Shown here one piece after another: positions 21,910 through 29,700 of a DNA stretch of 42,053 bases. The translations under genes were made by a program, and so were the position numbers. Every line of letters begins with the position of its first letter. The stretch's first letter is position 1. The DNA is from Roseibacillus sp. (GTDB lineage Bacteria; Verrucomicrobiota; Verrucomicrobiia; Verrucomicrobiales; Akkermansiaceae): positions 1 to 42,053 of the forward strand of contig JAQWTV010000158.1 in assembly GCA_029242545.1 (NCBI GenBank), read 5' to 3'. Under the pieces are notes generated by a model. The model ran no database searches and was not told where the DNA came from. It saw only the letters and a list, made by a program, of their open reading frames with translations.

Positions 21910-22983
21910 TTATTCTGTCGGGGAGAGCGGCATAATCTCCATTGTTTTGGTCTCGCCGTCCTCCTCCCACTCGATGATTACAGCTCCTGCGTCGCTGACG
22001 CCGGTAAATTTAAAGGGTTTTTCGGCAGCATTAGGGTCCAAGGGCAGGGAAAAGCTGCTCCGCTCCTCCACCTTGAGGGTCACGGCCTGCTGGCCGATGG
22101 CCGCGAGCGCAATAATTGCCGTGTAATCCCTGAGGATAACCCCGTTGCGGGAACCTTTTTTAATTTCGAGGACATCTCCTTTTTTGGCTCCAGCAACGTC
22201 CTCAATTTCCGCAAAGTTCGCCTTCTGCATGATTCCGGTAGCCGGGTTCCTGAACTCCCGCTGCTCGACTTTCTTGAGTTCGTAGCGCATCTGCGCTCCT
22301 CCTTTGCTGAAAAGGTTTGAGTCGTTACCCTTGCCGGATGCGATGTTTTCGGAGCTGGTCCTGACACTCTTCCCTCCGACAATCTCCTCATGATAGAACT
22401 TAAAGGTGTCCGTTTCCTTGATCGGACCAATCGTGCTATCTGAGGAGTAGCTCAATCTGAAGGCCCTCTTCTGTAACTCCACACATTGCAGTTTTGCAAT
22501 AAGCGCTGGGAAACTTTTGGGATCATTCGGATCCGTTTTACTGGCGAACTCTTCACCGTTGGAAAAACCATCCCCGTCTTGATCGAGACCCGGGGAGTTA
22601 CTCCAGCCTGGATCAATCCGGTTATCAAGCCACCACTGATTCGGAATCGGATCATGCACCATCGGGTAGGTGGAATCCCCCAGGTCAATCTCTTCGCCAG
22701 TTGGATTCAGGAAGAGAGGGGTTCCTACTGTCAGGTCAATCGCCCGTCCCTTCTCCGTGACTGGTCCACCTAGAGTAACTGCACCCGCAATTTCTGAAGT
22801 GGCCTTGGCATAAAATTCCTGCTTCGGATTCTCCGGCGCGGATGCACCTTTCCCCTGCGCGATAACAGAGAAGTCCTCCTTTACATCACCCTTGGCCATC
22901 CAAATCATAGCCCCCAGGGCGGCCGCAATAACGATGGAGATAATCAGCGAAACTTTGTCGTAACTTTCGGAAAGATTTGCCAT
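21910..22983 (-). CDS. Inner-membrane-anchored protein with calcium-loop motif, Amuc_1099-like
   Basis: From the ATG at 22983 the product is 357 residues: MANLSESYDKVSLIIS, then one transmembrane helix (IIVIAAALGAMIWM region), then a large periplasmic part. A DQDGDGFSNGEEFASKTDPN loop near residue 145 resembles thrombospondin-3/dockerin calcium sites. The C-terminal half is beta-rich (GDVLEIKKGSRNGVILRDY, EKPFKFTGVSDAGAVII). The frame continues upstream to 23058, but that extension is polar and would precede the membrane helix, so the later ATG is preferred. By position between the PilO-like gene and the secretin it may do the job of PilP, linking inner membrane to secretin; that is inference. 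Confidence 0.85.
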   Translation of the reverse strand: MANLSESYDKVSLIISIVIAAALGAMIWMAKGDVKEDFSVIAQGKGASAPENPKQEFYAKATSEIAGAVTLGGPVTEKGRAIDLTVGTPLFLNPTGEEIDLGDSTYPMVHDPIPNQWWLDNRIDPGWSNSPGLDQDGDGFSNGEEFASKTDPNDPKSFPALIAKLQCVELQKRAFRLSYSSDSTIGPIKETDTFKFYHEEIVGGKSVRTSSENIASGKGNDSNLFSKGGAQMRYELKKVEQREFRNPATGIMQKANFAEIEDVAGAKKGDVLEIKKGSRNGVILRDYTAIIALAAIGQQAVTLKVEERSSFSLPLDPNAAEKPFKFTGVSDAGAVIIEWEEDGETKTMEIMPLSPTE

Positions 22984-23069
22984 TGAATCAGTTTGGTAGT
23001 TTTTTCGATTTCGGTCATTGGGATTTGAACCGTGAGCACCTGCAAGGAGCCCGGTCAACCCCAGGGGTA

Positions 23070-24128
23070 TCAGGAACGATCCTCTTCTTCCTCGCCATCC
23101 GTTTTCGCGCCCTTGAACAGCAGGACCTCGATTTCAAGAAGGACATTAATCTGCTCTGCACCCAGGATCTGCCCAAGCACACGACTCCCCTTATCACCTG
23201 CGTCCAAGGCTGGAACCGCTGGCTCCTCTATCCCCGGCTCCGCAGGCACGCCTGAATCACCGGTGTCGTCAGCTGGAAGATTGTCTTCAAAACCAGGAAA
23301 AGGATCATCGTCACCACCTGCATCATCAGGAGCATCAAATTCCACATCGTCCTTGGCTGGGCTCTGATCTCTTTTCTCGTTCTGGATCCGCAAGCTGCGG
23401 ACTACGAAGTAATAGTCCGGGTGACTGGTCAGATCAGACATGATCTTTCTCATTACCCGCTCGCTCGAAACAAAGGAAATTTCAACCGGAAGACGATCAA
23501 ATGGAGGCTCTTTCTGGCTCCCGCTTTTTGCGACTCTCCTGCCTCCTCTTCCCCGTGCTACTGGCTCCGGAGCCTTGTCCTTTTCAACTGCCAATGCCGC
23601 CCGGTGCACATTTAATAAGGCACTAGGCTTCGCTGCCGAGACCACTTCGAAGATGGCCTTCATGGCAGACAGCTGGTAGTTCAGCTGAGCTGCAGCTCCC
23701 TCCTTAGGTAGCCCGCCCGTGTAGTTCTTGAACCCAAGATAGAACTGGTCACCTGGATGTTCTACTCCTTGCGCGTCGAACGCATCGATCACCTCGGCAC
23801 GGACTGCATTCAGGTTCTCGATAAACTTGGGGGGGGTTATCGACTCAATCTTATCCGGGCGATAGGACAGCATCTTTGCCTCGAGAGCAGAGACCGTTTT
23901 CTCGTAGTCATCGACCTGCTTCTTATAGGCATCAGCATTGGCTAGCGTCGGGTAAGGCCTCTTTGACTCCAAGGTCCTCACTGATGAACTATGCCCATCA
24001 TAACGTCCCTTCGCCTCCTCATACAAACCGCCCTTGTCTTTTCCATGCAGGCCCGACCCAACGGCTACTACAACCACGAGAAGAAGCAGGAAGGCTTCAA
24101 ACTTATTATTTTTAATCCAAGATCCCAT
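23070..24128 (-). CDS. PilO/GspM-like pilus-assembly protein, Amuc_1100 homologue
   Basis: 352-residue bitopic membrane protein: MGSWIKNNKFEAF, a single membrane helix (LLLLVVVVAVGSGL), a coiled-coil-like stalk to about residue 90, then ferredoxin-like halves. Segments that match my recollection of Akkermansia Amuc_1100 are the W-I-x-x-NK start, FYLGFKNYTGGLP, LNYQLSAMKAIFEVV, VEISFVSSERVMRKIMSDL followed by FVVRSLRIQNEKRD, and the closing VLGQILGAEQINVLLEIEVL. Differences are a basic GRGGRR stretch near 195 and an unusually acidic Asp/Glu/Pro-rich segment near 265-315, plus an acidic tail. The start is 34 bases after the PilM-like gene. It probably forms part of the inner-membrane platform of a type IV-pilus-like machine. 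Confidence 0.9.
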   Translation of the reverse strand: MGSWIKNNKFEAFLLLLVVVVAVGSGLHGKDKGGLYEEAKGRYDGHSSSVRTLESKRPYPTLANADAYKKQVDDYEKTVSALEAKMLSYRPDKIESITPPKFIENLNAVRAEVIDAFDAQGVEHPGDQFYLGFKNYTGGLPKEGAAAQLNYQLSAMKAIFEVVSAAKPSALLNVHRAALAVEKDKAPEPVARGRGGRRVAKSGSQKEPPFDRLPVEISFVSSERVMRKIMSDLTSHPDYYFVVRSLRIQNEKRDQSPAKDDVEFDAPDDAGGDDDPFPGFEDNLPADDTGDSGVPAEPGIEEPAVPALDAGDKGSRVLGQILGAEQINVLLEIEVLLFKGAKTDGEEEEDRS

Positions 24129-24162
24129 TATTTTTTACGGTTCTGGTTCTGCTTAACTCTCC

Positions 24163-26022
24163 CTATTTGATTTGGATGGGATTCTTCAGCGGTAAAATCA
24201 TTACGAACTGCTCCGCCAATTTATTCGGGTCAGTGATAGTATTGTTCAAAACCGGCAGAATATCGCCATCGGCCAAGTCGGCGCTGCTGGCATCAGCCGG
24301 GGTCTGCTTGAAGGAAAACAGTGATCCCTCCTTCTCCTGATCCGCCCGGATCTTGTCCACGATTTTAGTCACCGCCTGAGCGTCTGACTTCCAGAAACCC
24401 GTAACCCTGATAACGTTGATTGCCTCCTGGGGGGGCTCGGGAGCCACAGGCCCTCTCTTCTTGCCCCGTCTTGAAGGAGTTGCAGCCCCAGAGGATTTCG
24501 ACTTTAGATTATCGAGAGAGCTTTCCCCGTAGGGGACCTTGGAGAAGCCCTGCTTCACCCGCGCTTCCCCGGACTTGGGGTCACTTGTCTTGTAAAGGCC
24601 CATCGGTTCAAAATCAGTGATCCAAACGTCCTGATCGTTGAAGTAGGTCTGCACCTCAGTAAGAACGTCTATCCACCTTACCCGAGCCGCCTGCTGTTCC
24701 GCGTAGGCACCAGCCAGCGCCGCCAGCCCGTCCTGCCTTCTCTTCTGTTGATCTATCTTTCTACCCGGTCCAGCCAATCCCCTTTGAATATCTTCCATCT
24801 TCGCTTCCTTGTCAGAAGCTTCCGTAGCGAGAGACGACTTATTCGCCGCCCACAATCCCATCGCTGTCATCGCGATAACGGCAGCAGCAATGAGAATGGG
24901 CTTCCGCTGAGCAGTAGCCCGCTCGGAGGCAACCGAGTCAGGGACTAGGTCGATACTGATCGACGCCCGGCCCACACCCCTGAGCGCAAGACCAACCAGC
25001 TCCCCGATCATATGGGCTTCACGCCCAAGCGACTCAACATCGATCGACTTGCCCACTGAAACTCTCTGGAGGGGATTGAAAATTTCAATTGGCATTCTCA
25101 ACTTCTCTTCGAGAAACTCCGGCAGGTAGGAAAGATTCGCCCCACCACCTGCGAGAAACACCTTGGTCGGCATACTTCCCTCCTGCTGACTCCGATAATA
25201 GCTGTTTGTTCGAGCAACCTCTGCCGGCAACCGGTTTAGGGAATTACGAATCACGGTAGCGAGCTGGGCGGTCGCCTCATCGAGCTGGGAAGTATGACCG
25301 CTTCCAAGAGAGACAATCCCGTTGCTCATCTTCTGGCTCTCCGCCTCCGCGAAGGAGATGTTGTATTCTTTTGCGATCGCGGTTGTAACGGATGCCGAAC
25401 CGACTGCAATGCTGCGGGTGAAAAGCCTGGTGCCCTCGACATACACAAGGTTCGTTGCTTTCGCTCCGACATCCATCAGAAGCACAGGAGAATCCTCGTC
25501 TGGATAGTTATACCGGTATGCGTTGTAGAGAGCCATTGGAGCGGCATCTACTTCCCGAGTTCCAATGCCCGCCTGAGCAACTGTCTCATTGATTTCAGTC
25601 AGGGCGTCCCGCTTGATTGCGACCAGGACAACCTCTTTCTCAGGACTTGAGGACTCTACCCGGGCCCAGTCCCAAACCACTTCCTCGATGGGAAACGGAA
25701 CATGCTGCTGAGCTTCAAACCGAACCAATTCCTCGACATTGTCTTCATCGAGGGGAGGAAGTTTCATGAACCGGGTGAAAACCGACTGCCCCGACATAGA
25801 GTAGCGAACTTTCTCTCCCCGCACTTTCAATGCGGCCGCCAACTCCTTTACCGCAAGGGTAATTTGCGGAAGGCGCATGAGGTCCTGAGAAGGGTCCGCA
25901 AGAATTGTCTGGGATCCGTATTGTTTCAGGATCAGCCCTCCAGATTTGGAGGGGTCAAAGACAGCCATGGAAATACGTTGCGATCCTATGCTTAGGGCAA
26001 CTGTGCTCTCTGCGTCAGCCAT
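24163..26022 (-). CDS. PilM-like actin-fold ATPase fused to a PilN-like membrane domain (Amuc_1101-type)
   Basis: 619 residues. The first 370 form a PilM/FtsA-type actin fold: VALSIGSQRISMAVFD, PFPIEEVVWDWARVE, SPVLLMDVGAKATNLVYVEG (phosphate loop) and KVFLAGGGANLSYLPEFLEE. A transmembrane helix follows (KPILIAAAVIAMTAMGLWAA, about 373-392). Then come a coiled coil and a periplasmic domain with VRWIDVLTEVQTYFN and DVWITDFEPMGLY, resembling PilN. So one chain appears to combine PilM and PilN. A positively charged, low-complexity SRRGKKRG linker sits near 515. It follows the small exported pilus protein by 105 bases and precedes the PilO-like gene by 34. Confidence 0.92.
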   Translation of the reverse strand: MADAESTVALSIGSQRISMAVFDPSKSGGLILKQYGSQTILADPSQDLMRLPQITLAVKELAAALKVRGEKVRYSMSGQSVFTRFMKLPPLDEDNVEELVRFEAQQHVPFPIEEVVWDWARVESSSPEKEVVLVAIKRDALTEINETVAQAGIGTREVDAAPMALYNAYRYNYPDEDSPVLLMDVGAKATNLVYVEGTRLFTRSIAVGSASVTTAIAKEYNISFAEAESQKMSNGIVSLGSGHTSQLDEATAQLATVIRNSLNRLPAEVARTNSYYRSQQEGSMPTKVFLAGGGANLSYLPEFLEEKLRMPIEIFNPLQRVSVGKSIDVESLGREAHMIGELVGLALRGVGRASISIDLVPDSVASERATAQRKPILIAAAVIAMTAMGLWAANKSSLATEASDKEAKMEDIQRGLAGPGRKIDQQKRRQDGLAALAGAYAEQQAARVRWIDVLTEVQTYFNDQDVWITDFEPMGLYKTSDPKSGEARVKQGFSKVPYGESSLDNLKSKSSGAATPSRRGKKRGPVAPEPPQEAINVIRVTGFWKSDAQAVTKIVDKIRADQEKEGSLFSFKQTPADASSADLADGDILPVLNNTITDPNKLAEQFVMILPLKNPIQIK

Positions 26023-26127
26023 GATATAAATTGAGAAGAGTTTTGGTAAAACAGCCCGTGGGGCCGGAAGGGTTTAGAATATATGTGCGATGAATGTATT
26101 TCACCTTTGGCGATGCCGACCGCAGCA

Positions 26128-26775
26128 CTAGCCCGGCTCCGACTCAATCTCGAGATAACGATCCCACCAGAGAAACTTGAAGGGAGTTTCGTTTTTGTCG
26201 AGGAGTGGATATTTATTGGTGCGCTGCATCGTCGGCGACTGCCACCACGGATTACTGATGCTCCCTTGTGATGTAAATCGGGCCGGGGCCGAGGCGCCCG
26301 CAACGGTAATTTCTCCACCCACAGCAGTGACTGAATTCTTACCCGCCCGCTCACTTCCGGTGAGACGTTTGATAGTTGCCGGTGAAAGGTAACAGGAAAG
26401 GTAGAAATCTTCGTCGAGCGGAACATTCACGTGAGTCACCTCTTTCTCCATCAGGAAATATTTTTGCCCGGCCTTATCGATCTTGTTCTCCACTGCAACA
26501 TACCAGCGCACGGTGAGACGGTCGACATGTCCATCACGAGGCGCGGAGCGACCTGGTTCCAGCTTCACCTTCACTTCGACTTCCAACCAGTCCTTAGGTT
26601 TCCAGCTTTTCTTGCCGGTGTTCCCCCCCACGCTCGGCGATTGGAGATCCTCGAAGGTAGGGTCGGATGCTTCGATTTTCTTCACGGTTTGTGCCAAAGC
26701 AGCAGGCGCGGCAACTACGGCAAAAAATGCCAGCGAAAGACGAACAGTTTGTATCAGGTATCGGGATGACTTCAT
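26128..26775 (-). CDS. Small exported pilus-locus protein, Amuc_1102-like
   Basis: 215 residues with a clear signal peptide (MKSSRYLIQTVRLSLAFFAV, cleaved after ALAQ). The mature protein is beta-rich with aromatic clusters (WKPKDWLEVEVKVKL, VDRLTVRWYVAVENK, PWWQSPTMQRTNKYPLLD, PFKFLWWDRYLEIE). No enzyme motif is seen. First gene of the operon leading to the PilM/N-, PilO- and PilQ-like genes, and divergent from aroD across 176 bases. It corresponds by position and size to Amuc_1102, described as having an OB-like/archaeal-pilin-like fold; that fold is established for Akkermansia, not visible here. Confidence 0.85.
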   Translation of the reverse strand: MKSSRYLIQTVRLSLAFFAVVAAPAALAQTVKKIEASDPTFEDLQSPSVGGNTGKKSWKPKDWLEVEVKVKLEPGRSAPRDGHVDRLTVRWYVAVENKIDKAGQKYFLMEKEVTHVNVPLDEDFYLSCYLSPATIKRLTGSERAGKNSVTAVGGEITVAGASAPARFTSQGSISNPWWQSPTMQRTNKYPLLDKNETPFKFLWWDRYLEIESEPG

Positions 26776-26951
26776 GATGGGAGCATCGACGGCAGCGACC
26801 CTAAAAACGCCTCACCTTTTTGACCAGCAGAAATCTCTGTAAGGATTCCCAGATTTCAACGTATCTACATGGTTACGCCCGGGGGCCGTTCAAACCACTC
26901 TTGCAACTGGAGCCCGTTGGGATCAGAAGAAGCCCGCCAATGGGCTGATTC

Positions 26952-27647
26952 ATGGAGAACCTTACTACCCTACTACAAAGCCGTCAGCCTCTTGTGGTGG
27001 GAGCCGCCGGCAATCAAAAGGCACTCGAACACGTGTATTCCGTGGAGAACTGTGATTTGGTCGAATTGCGTCTCGATTGCCTTGGAAACGGTGAGGAGGT
27101 CCATAATTTCGCCGAGAGACAACGGCGTTCTCTCCCCCTCCTTATGACAGCTCGTCACCCGGATGAGGGAGGAATGAACCAGCTATCCAAGACTCAACGA
27201 GCTGAATTACTCTCAGAATTTCTCCCCGCGGGAAGGCTTCTGGACCTTGAATTGCAGTCTCTCAAAGAATTAGGGGAGATCTGGGAAAGCGCCGCGGACA
27301 CTGGCATGATTCGGATTGCCAGCTGGCATGATTTTAACGGTTGTCCATCACGCGAGCAGTTAAGGGATATCTTGGAAGAAATGGCAGCGGCCGGTGCAGA
27401 TATAGCAAAATGCGCCTTCGCACTGGCCGAGCCTTCAGACCTCCAAAGAATCGCAGAAGCCCTCGAGGATACCCCTTTACCGCTTTCCATCATGGGAATG
27501 GGTTCCCTCGCCCCCACCTCGAGGCTCCTTGCCGCCGATCTTGGATCGGCACTGAACTATGGATATCTCGGGAAGGACGCTACCGCTCCCGGGCAATGGC
27601 CGGCAAAGCTCCTGCGAGAAGCGATCTCATGCTCAACGTCGCCCTGA
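26952..27647 (+). CDS. aroD: Type I 3-dehydroquinate dehydratase
   Basis: Third step of the shikimate pathway, via a Schiff-base lysine. The 231-residue product has the class I motifs: VELRLD with the active-site Glu, ASWHDF with the catalytic His, ADIAKCAF with the Schiff-base Lys, and MGMGSLAPTSRLLAADLGSA followed by GYLGKDATAPGQW, the substrate-closing C-terminal segment. Length is normal for a monofunctional enzyme. It is divergent from the pilus-like operon and convergent with the helicase gene, so it is probably transcribed alone. It supplies chorismate, which menF in this window uses. Confidence 0.93.
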   Translation: MENLTTLLQSRQPLVVGAAGNQKALEHVYSVENCDLVELRLDCLGNGEEVHNFAERQRRSLPLLMTARHPDEGGMNQLSKTQRAELLSEFLPAGRLLDLELQSLKELGEIWESAADTGMIRIASWHDFNGCPSREQLRDILEEMAAAGADIAKCAFALAEPSDLQRIAEALEDTPLPLSIMGMGSLAPTSRLLAADLGSALNYGYLGKDATAPGQWPAKLLREAISCSTSP

Positions 27648-27696
27648 GGGAAAGCGAAGGGCGGTCTACAGGGCCACCCTGCGCCCCCAACCCAGA

Positions 27697-29700
27697 TCAT
27701 TCCTCTTCCAAGGGTTGATCCACAATCTCGACAGGAGCATCGGGTAACGCGTCGAGGAAGGTTCGCCCGTATCTCCGGGTCACAACCCTGTTGTCCAGAA
27801 TCACCACCATTCCCCGGTCGCGGGAAGACCTAATCAAACGCCCCACCCCTTGCCGCAATTTGATCACCGCCTCCGGAACACTGTAATTCATAAACGGATT
27901 TCCGCCTCTCTCTTCGATTCGTTCGAGCCGTGCAGCGGTCAGCGGATGGTCAGGCACCGCGAAAGGCAGTCGGGTCACAATGACATTGGAGAGGGCATTA
28001 CCCGGAACATCTACGCCGGTCCAAAAACTATCGGTTCCAAGAAGAACGCTCCGCTCATCATCCCGAAACTCCTGAAGGAGGCGATGGCGGGGATACTTTT
28101 TACCCTGGATCAGAAGCTGCCAACCCTGCTCTCGACAAATGCCCCCAATATCCTCCGCGACTCGCTGAAGGCTGCGATAACTCGTAAACAACACAAAGGC
28201 TCTTCCATCACTCTGATGGAGAAAGCGCTCGATCCACTTAGTCAGGGCCTCCCCATATTCTGGAGATTTCGGATCGGGCATCGATTTAACCACACGGATA
28301 TTCATCTGCTCCCGGTAATTGAACGGGCTGCCAATCTGGAGAGCCTCAACCTGCTCTCCCCCAACACGCTGCCGGAAATAGCTCAACCCGGAATCACCCG
28401 TGCCAAGGGTGGCACTGGTAAGAACTGCCGTTTTCCCTTCCGAGAACAGGAGCGATCCAAGGCGTCCGGCAACATCAACTGGAGCAGCCCGCAGCGCGTA
28501 AGAAGTCCGATCTGCGCCTCCAGCCTCCACCCAGTAGACGCATCCCTCATCTTCCTGGTCGAGAAAAAGCCTCATTGTAGCATGAGCCTCCCGAATACGG
28601 CGGGCGCCTTCCTGGACTTCAGCCCTGGTGGTCTCATTTTCTATGGTGTCAGCCAGCGAACCAAGGTCTGAGCATAACTCTCTCAGAGGCTCCGCAAGGG
28701 TATTCGGCACAATCTCGGGCTCCCGGACCCTGAACTCCCTGCCCTGCTCACCAAATTCACTGACCTCCCCCAGCAAATCGAAAAACTCCTCGGATTCCGC
28801 GAGAGCACGCTCAACTGCCGCCATGGCCTTGCCAGCCCCAAGGCTTCTGAGCAGGCCTTTCCTGGACCGGGGGTTATGTAAGCGCTGGAGATCAAAGCGT
28901 AGCCCGGCCTGAGTCAGCCTTAGTCCTAGCTGGTTGGAAGCCACTGATTCTAGGGTATGAGCCTCGTCAAAGACGACAAAATCGTCTGGGAAAAGGTAGC
29001 CGTCATGATCAAGTAAGTTTTCTATGTCTAATAATGAGAAAAAGAGAGTATGGTTAATCACAACTGCCTCAGCATCAGCGGCTTCCTTCCTCGCCTCTTG
29101 AAAAAAGCAATCGCCTCTTACTCCGCAGGACCGGGTGGAGCAGATCTCGGCCTCGCTGCATACCATTTGCCAGACTTTCGGGGTTGGTTGAAAGTCTAGG
29201 TCGCTCAATGTCCCATCCTTGGTAGTTTCAAACCACTTCCAGATTGCCTCCAATTCGTCGGATTCACTGCTGGAAAACAGGTCTCCGGAGTTCATTCTGG
29301 CCCGTTTAAGACGGGCAGGACACACATAGTTTCCTCTCCCCTTGAGGAGCGCAGCCCGGAAAGGCCTTCCCATCAACTTGCGCACCAGAGGGAGATCCTT
29401 TCGTAGAAGCTGCTCCTGCAGATTAATAGTATGGGTGGAGAAAACTGCCTTTCTTCCCGATTCGAGGCTGTAATGCATAGCGGGCAGAAGATAAGCCAGC
29501 GACTTCCCTACCCCCGTCCCAGCCTCGACCACTAGGGAACTCTCCGTTTCAAGGGTCCGGCCCACAGCTTCAGCCATTTCCTGCTGCTCCGGGCGGTATT
29601 CGAAGTCCGGGGATCCGGCGAGAAGGCCCTCCTCTGAAAAAGCGCTTCTCATCTCGGCTGCCAATGATTGGCCGCTATCCATACCAGCAGGAAGAATCAT
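27697..29700 (-). CDS. dinG: DinG/XPD-type ATP-dependent DNA helicase with Fe-S cluster
   Basis: Superfamily 2 helicase of 667 residues. Order: Q-motif-like YRPEQQEMAEAV, Walker A AGTGVGKSLAYLLPA (about 61-75), FSTHTINLQEQLL, then four cysteines spread over about 125-200 (NYVCPARL, CSEAEIC, STRSCGVRGDCFF) placed as the 4Fe-4S ligands of XPD-family enzymes, the DEAH box VVFDEAHTLESVA, and C-terminal LLGTDSFWTGVDVPG and LRQGVGRLIRSSRDRG. This fits DinG-like 5'-3' helicases (YoaA/DinG group) used in repair. Its 5' end overlaps the first 37 bases of the longest frame of the divergent permease gene. Confidence 0.93.
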   Translation of the reverse strand: MILPAGMDSGQSLAAEMRSAFSEEGLLAGSPDFEYRPEQQEMAEAVGRTLETESSLVVEAGTGVGKSLAYLLPAMHYSLESGRKAVFSTHTINLQEQLLRKDLPLVRKLMGRPFRAALLKGRGNYVCPARLKRARMNSGDLFSSSESDELEAIWKWFETTKDGTLSDLDFQPTPKVWQMVCSEAEICSTRSCGVRGDCFFQEARKEAADAEAVVINHTLFFSLLDIENLLDHDGYLFPDDFVVFDEAHTLESVASNQLGLRLTQAGLRFDLQRLHNPRSRKGLLRSLGAGKAMAAVERALAESEEFFDLLGEVSEFGEQGREFRVREPEIVPNTLAEPLRELCSDLGSLADTIENETTRAEVQEGARRIREAHATMRLFLDQEDEGCVYWVEAGGADRTSYALRAAPVDVAGRLGSLLFSEGKTAVLTSATLGTGDSGLSYFRQRVGGEQVEALQIGSPFNYREQMNIRVVKSMPDPKSPEYGEALTKWIERFLHQSDGRAFVLFTSYRSLQRVAEDIGGICREQGWQLLIQGKKYPRHRLLQEFRDDERSVLLGTDSFWTGVDVPGNALSNVIVTRLPFAVPDHPLTAARLERIEERGGNPFMNYSVPEAVIKLRQGVGRLIRSSRDRGMVVILDNRVVTRRYGRTFLDALPDAPVEIVDQPLEEE

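Noticed and set aside
26776-26951. Divergent promoters for aroD and the pilus-like operon
   Set aside because: TTGAAA and TTGACC boxes can be found, but no acceptable -10 box at 16-18 bases; a promoter is expected but not located.
27850-28671. A 273-codon plus-strand open frame
   Set aside because: Antisense to the helicase, which has Walker, DEAH and Fe-S motifs across the region.
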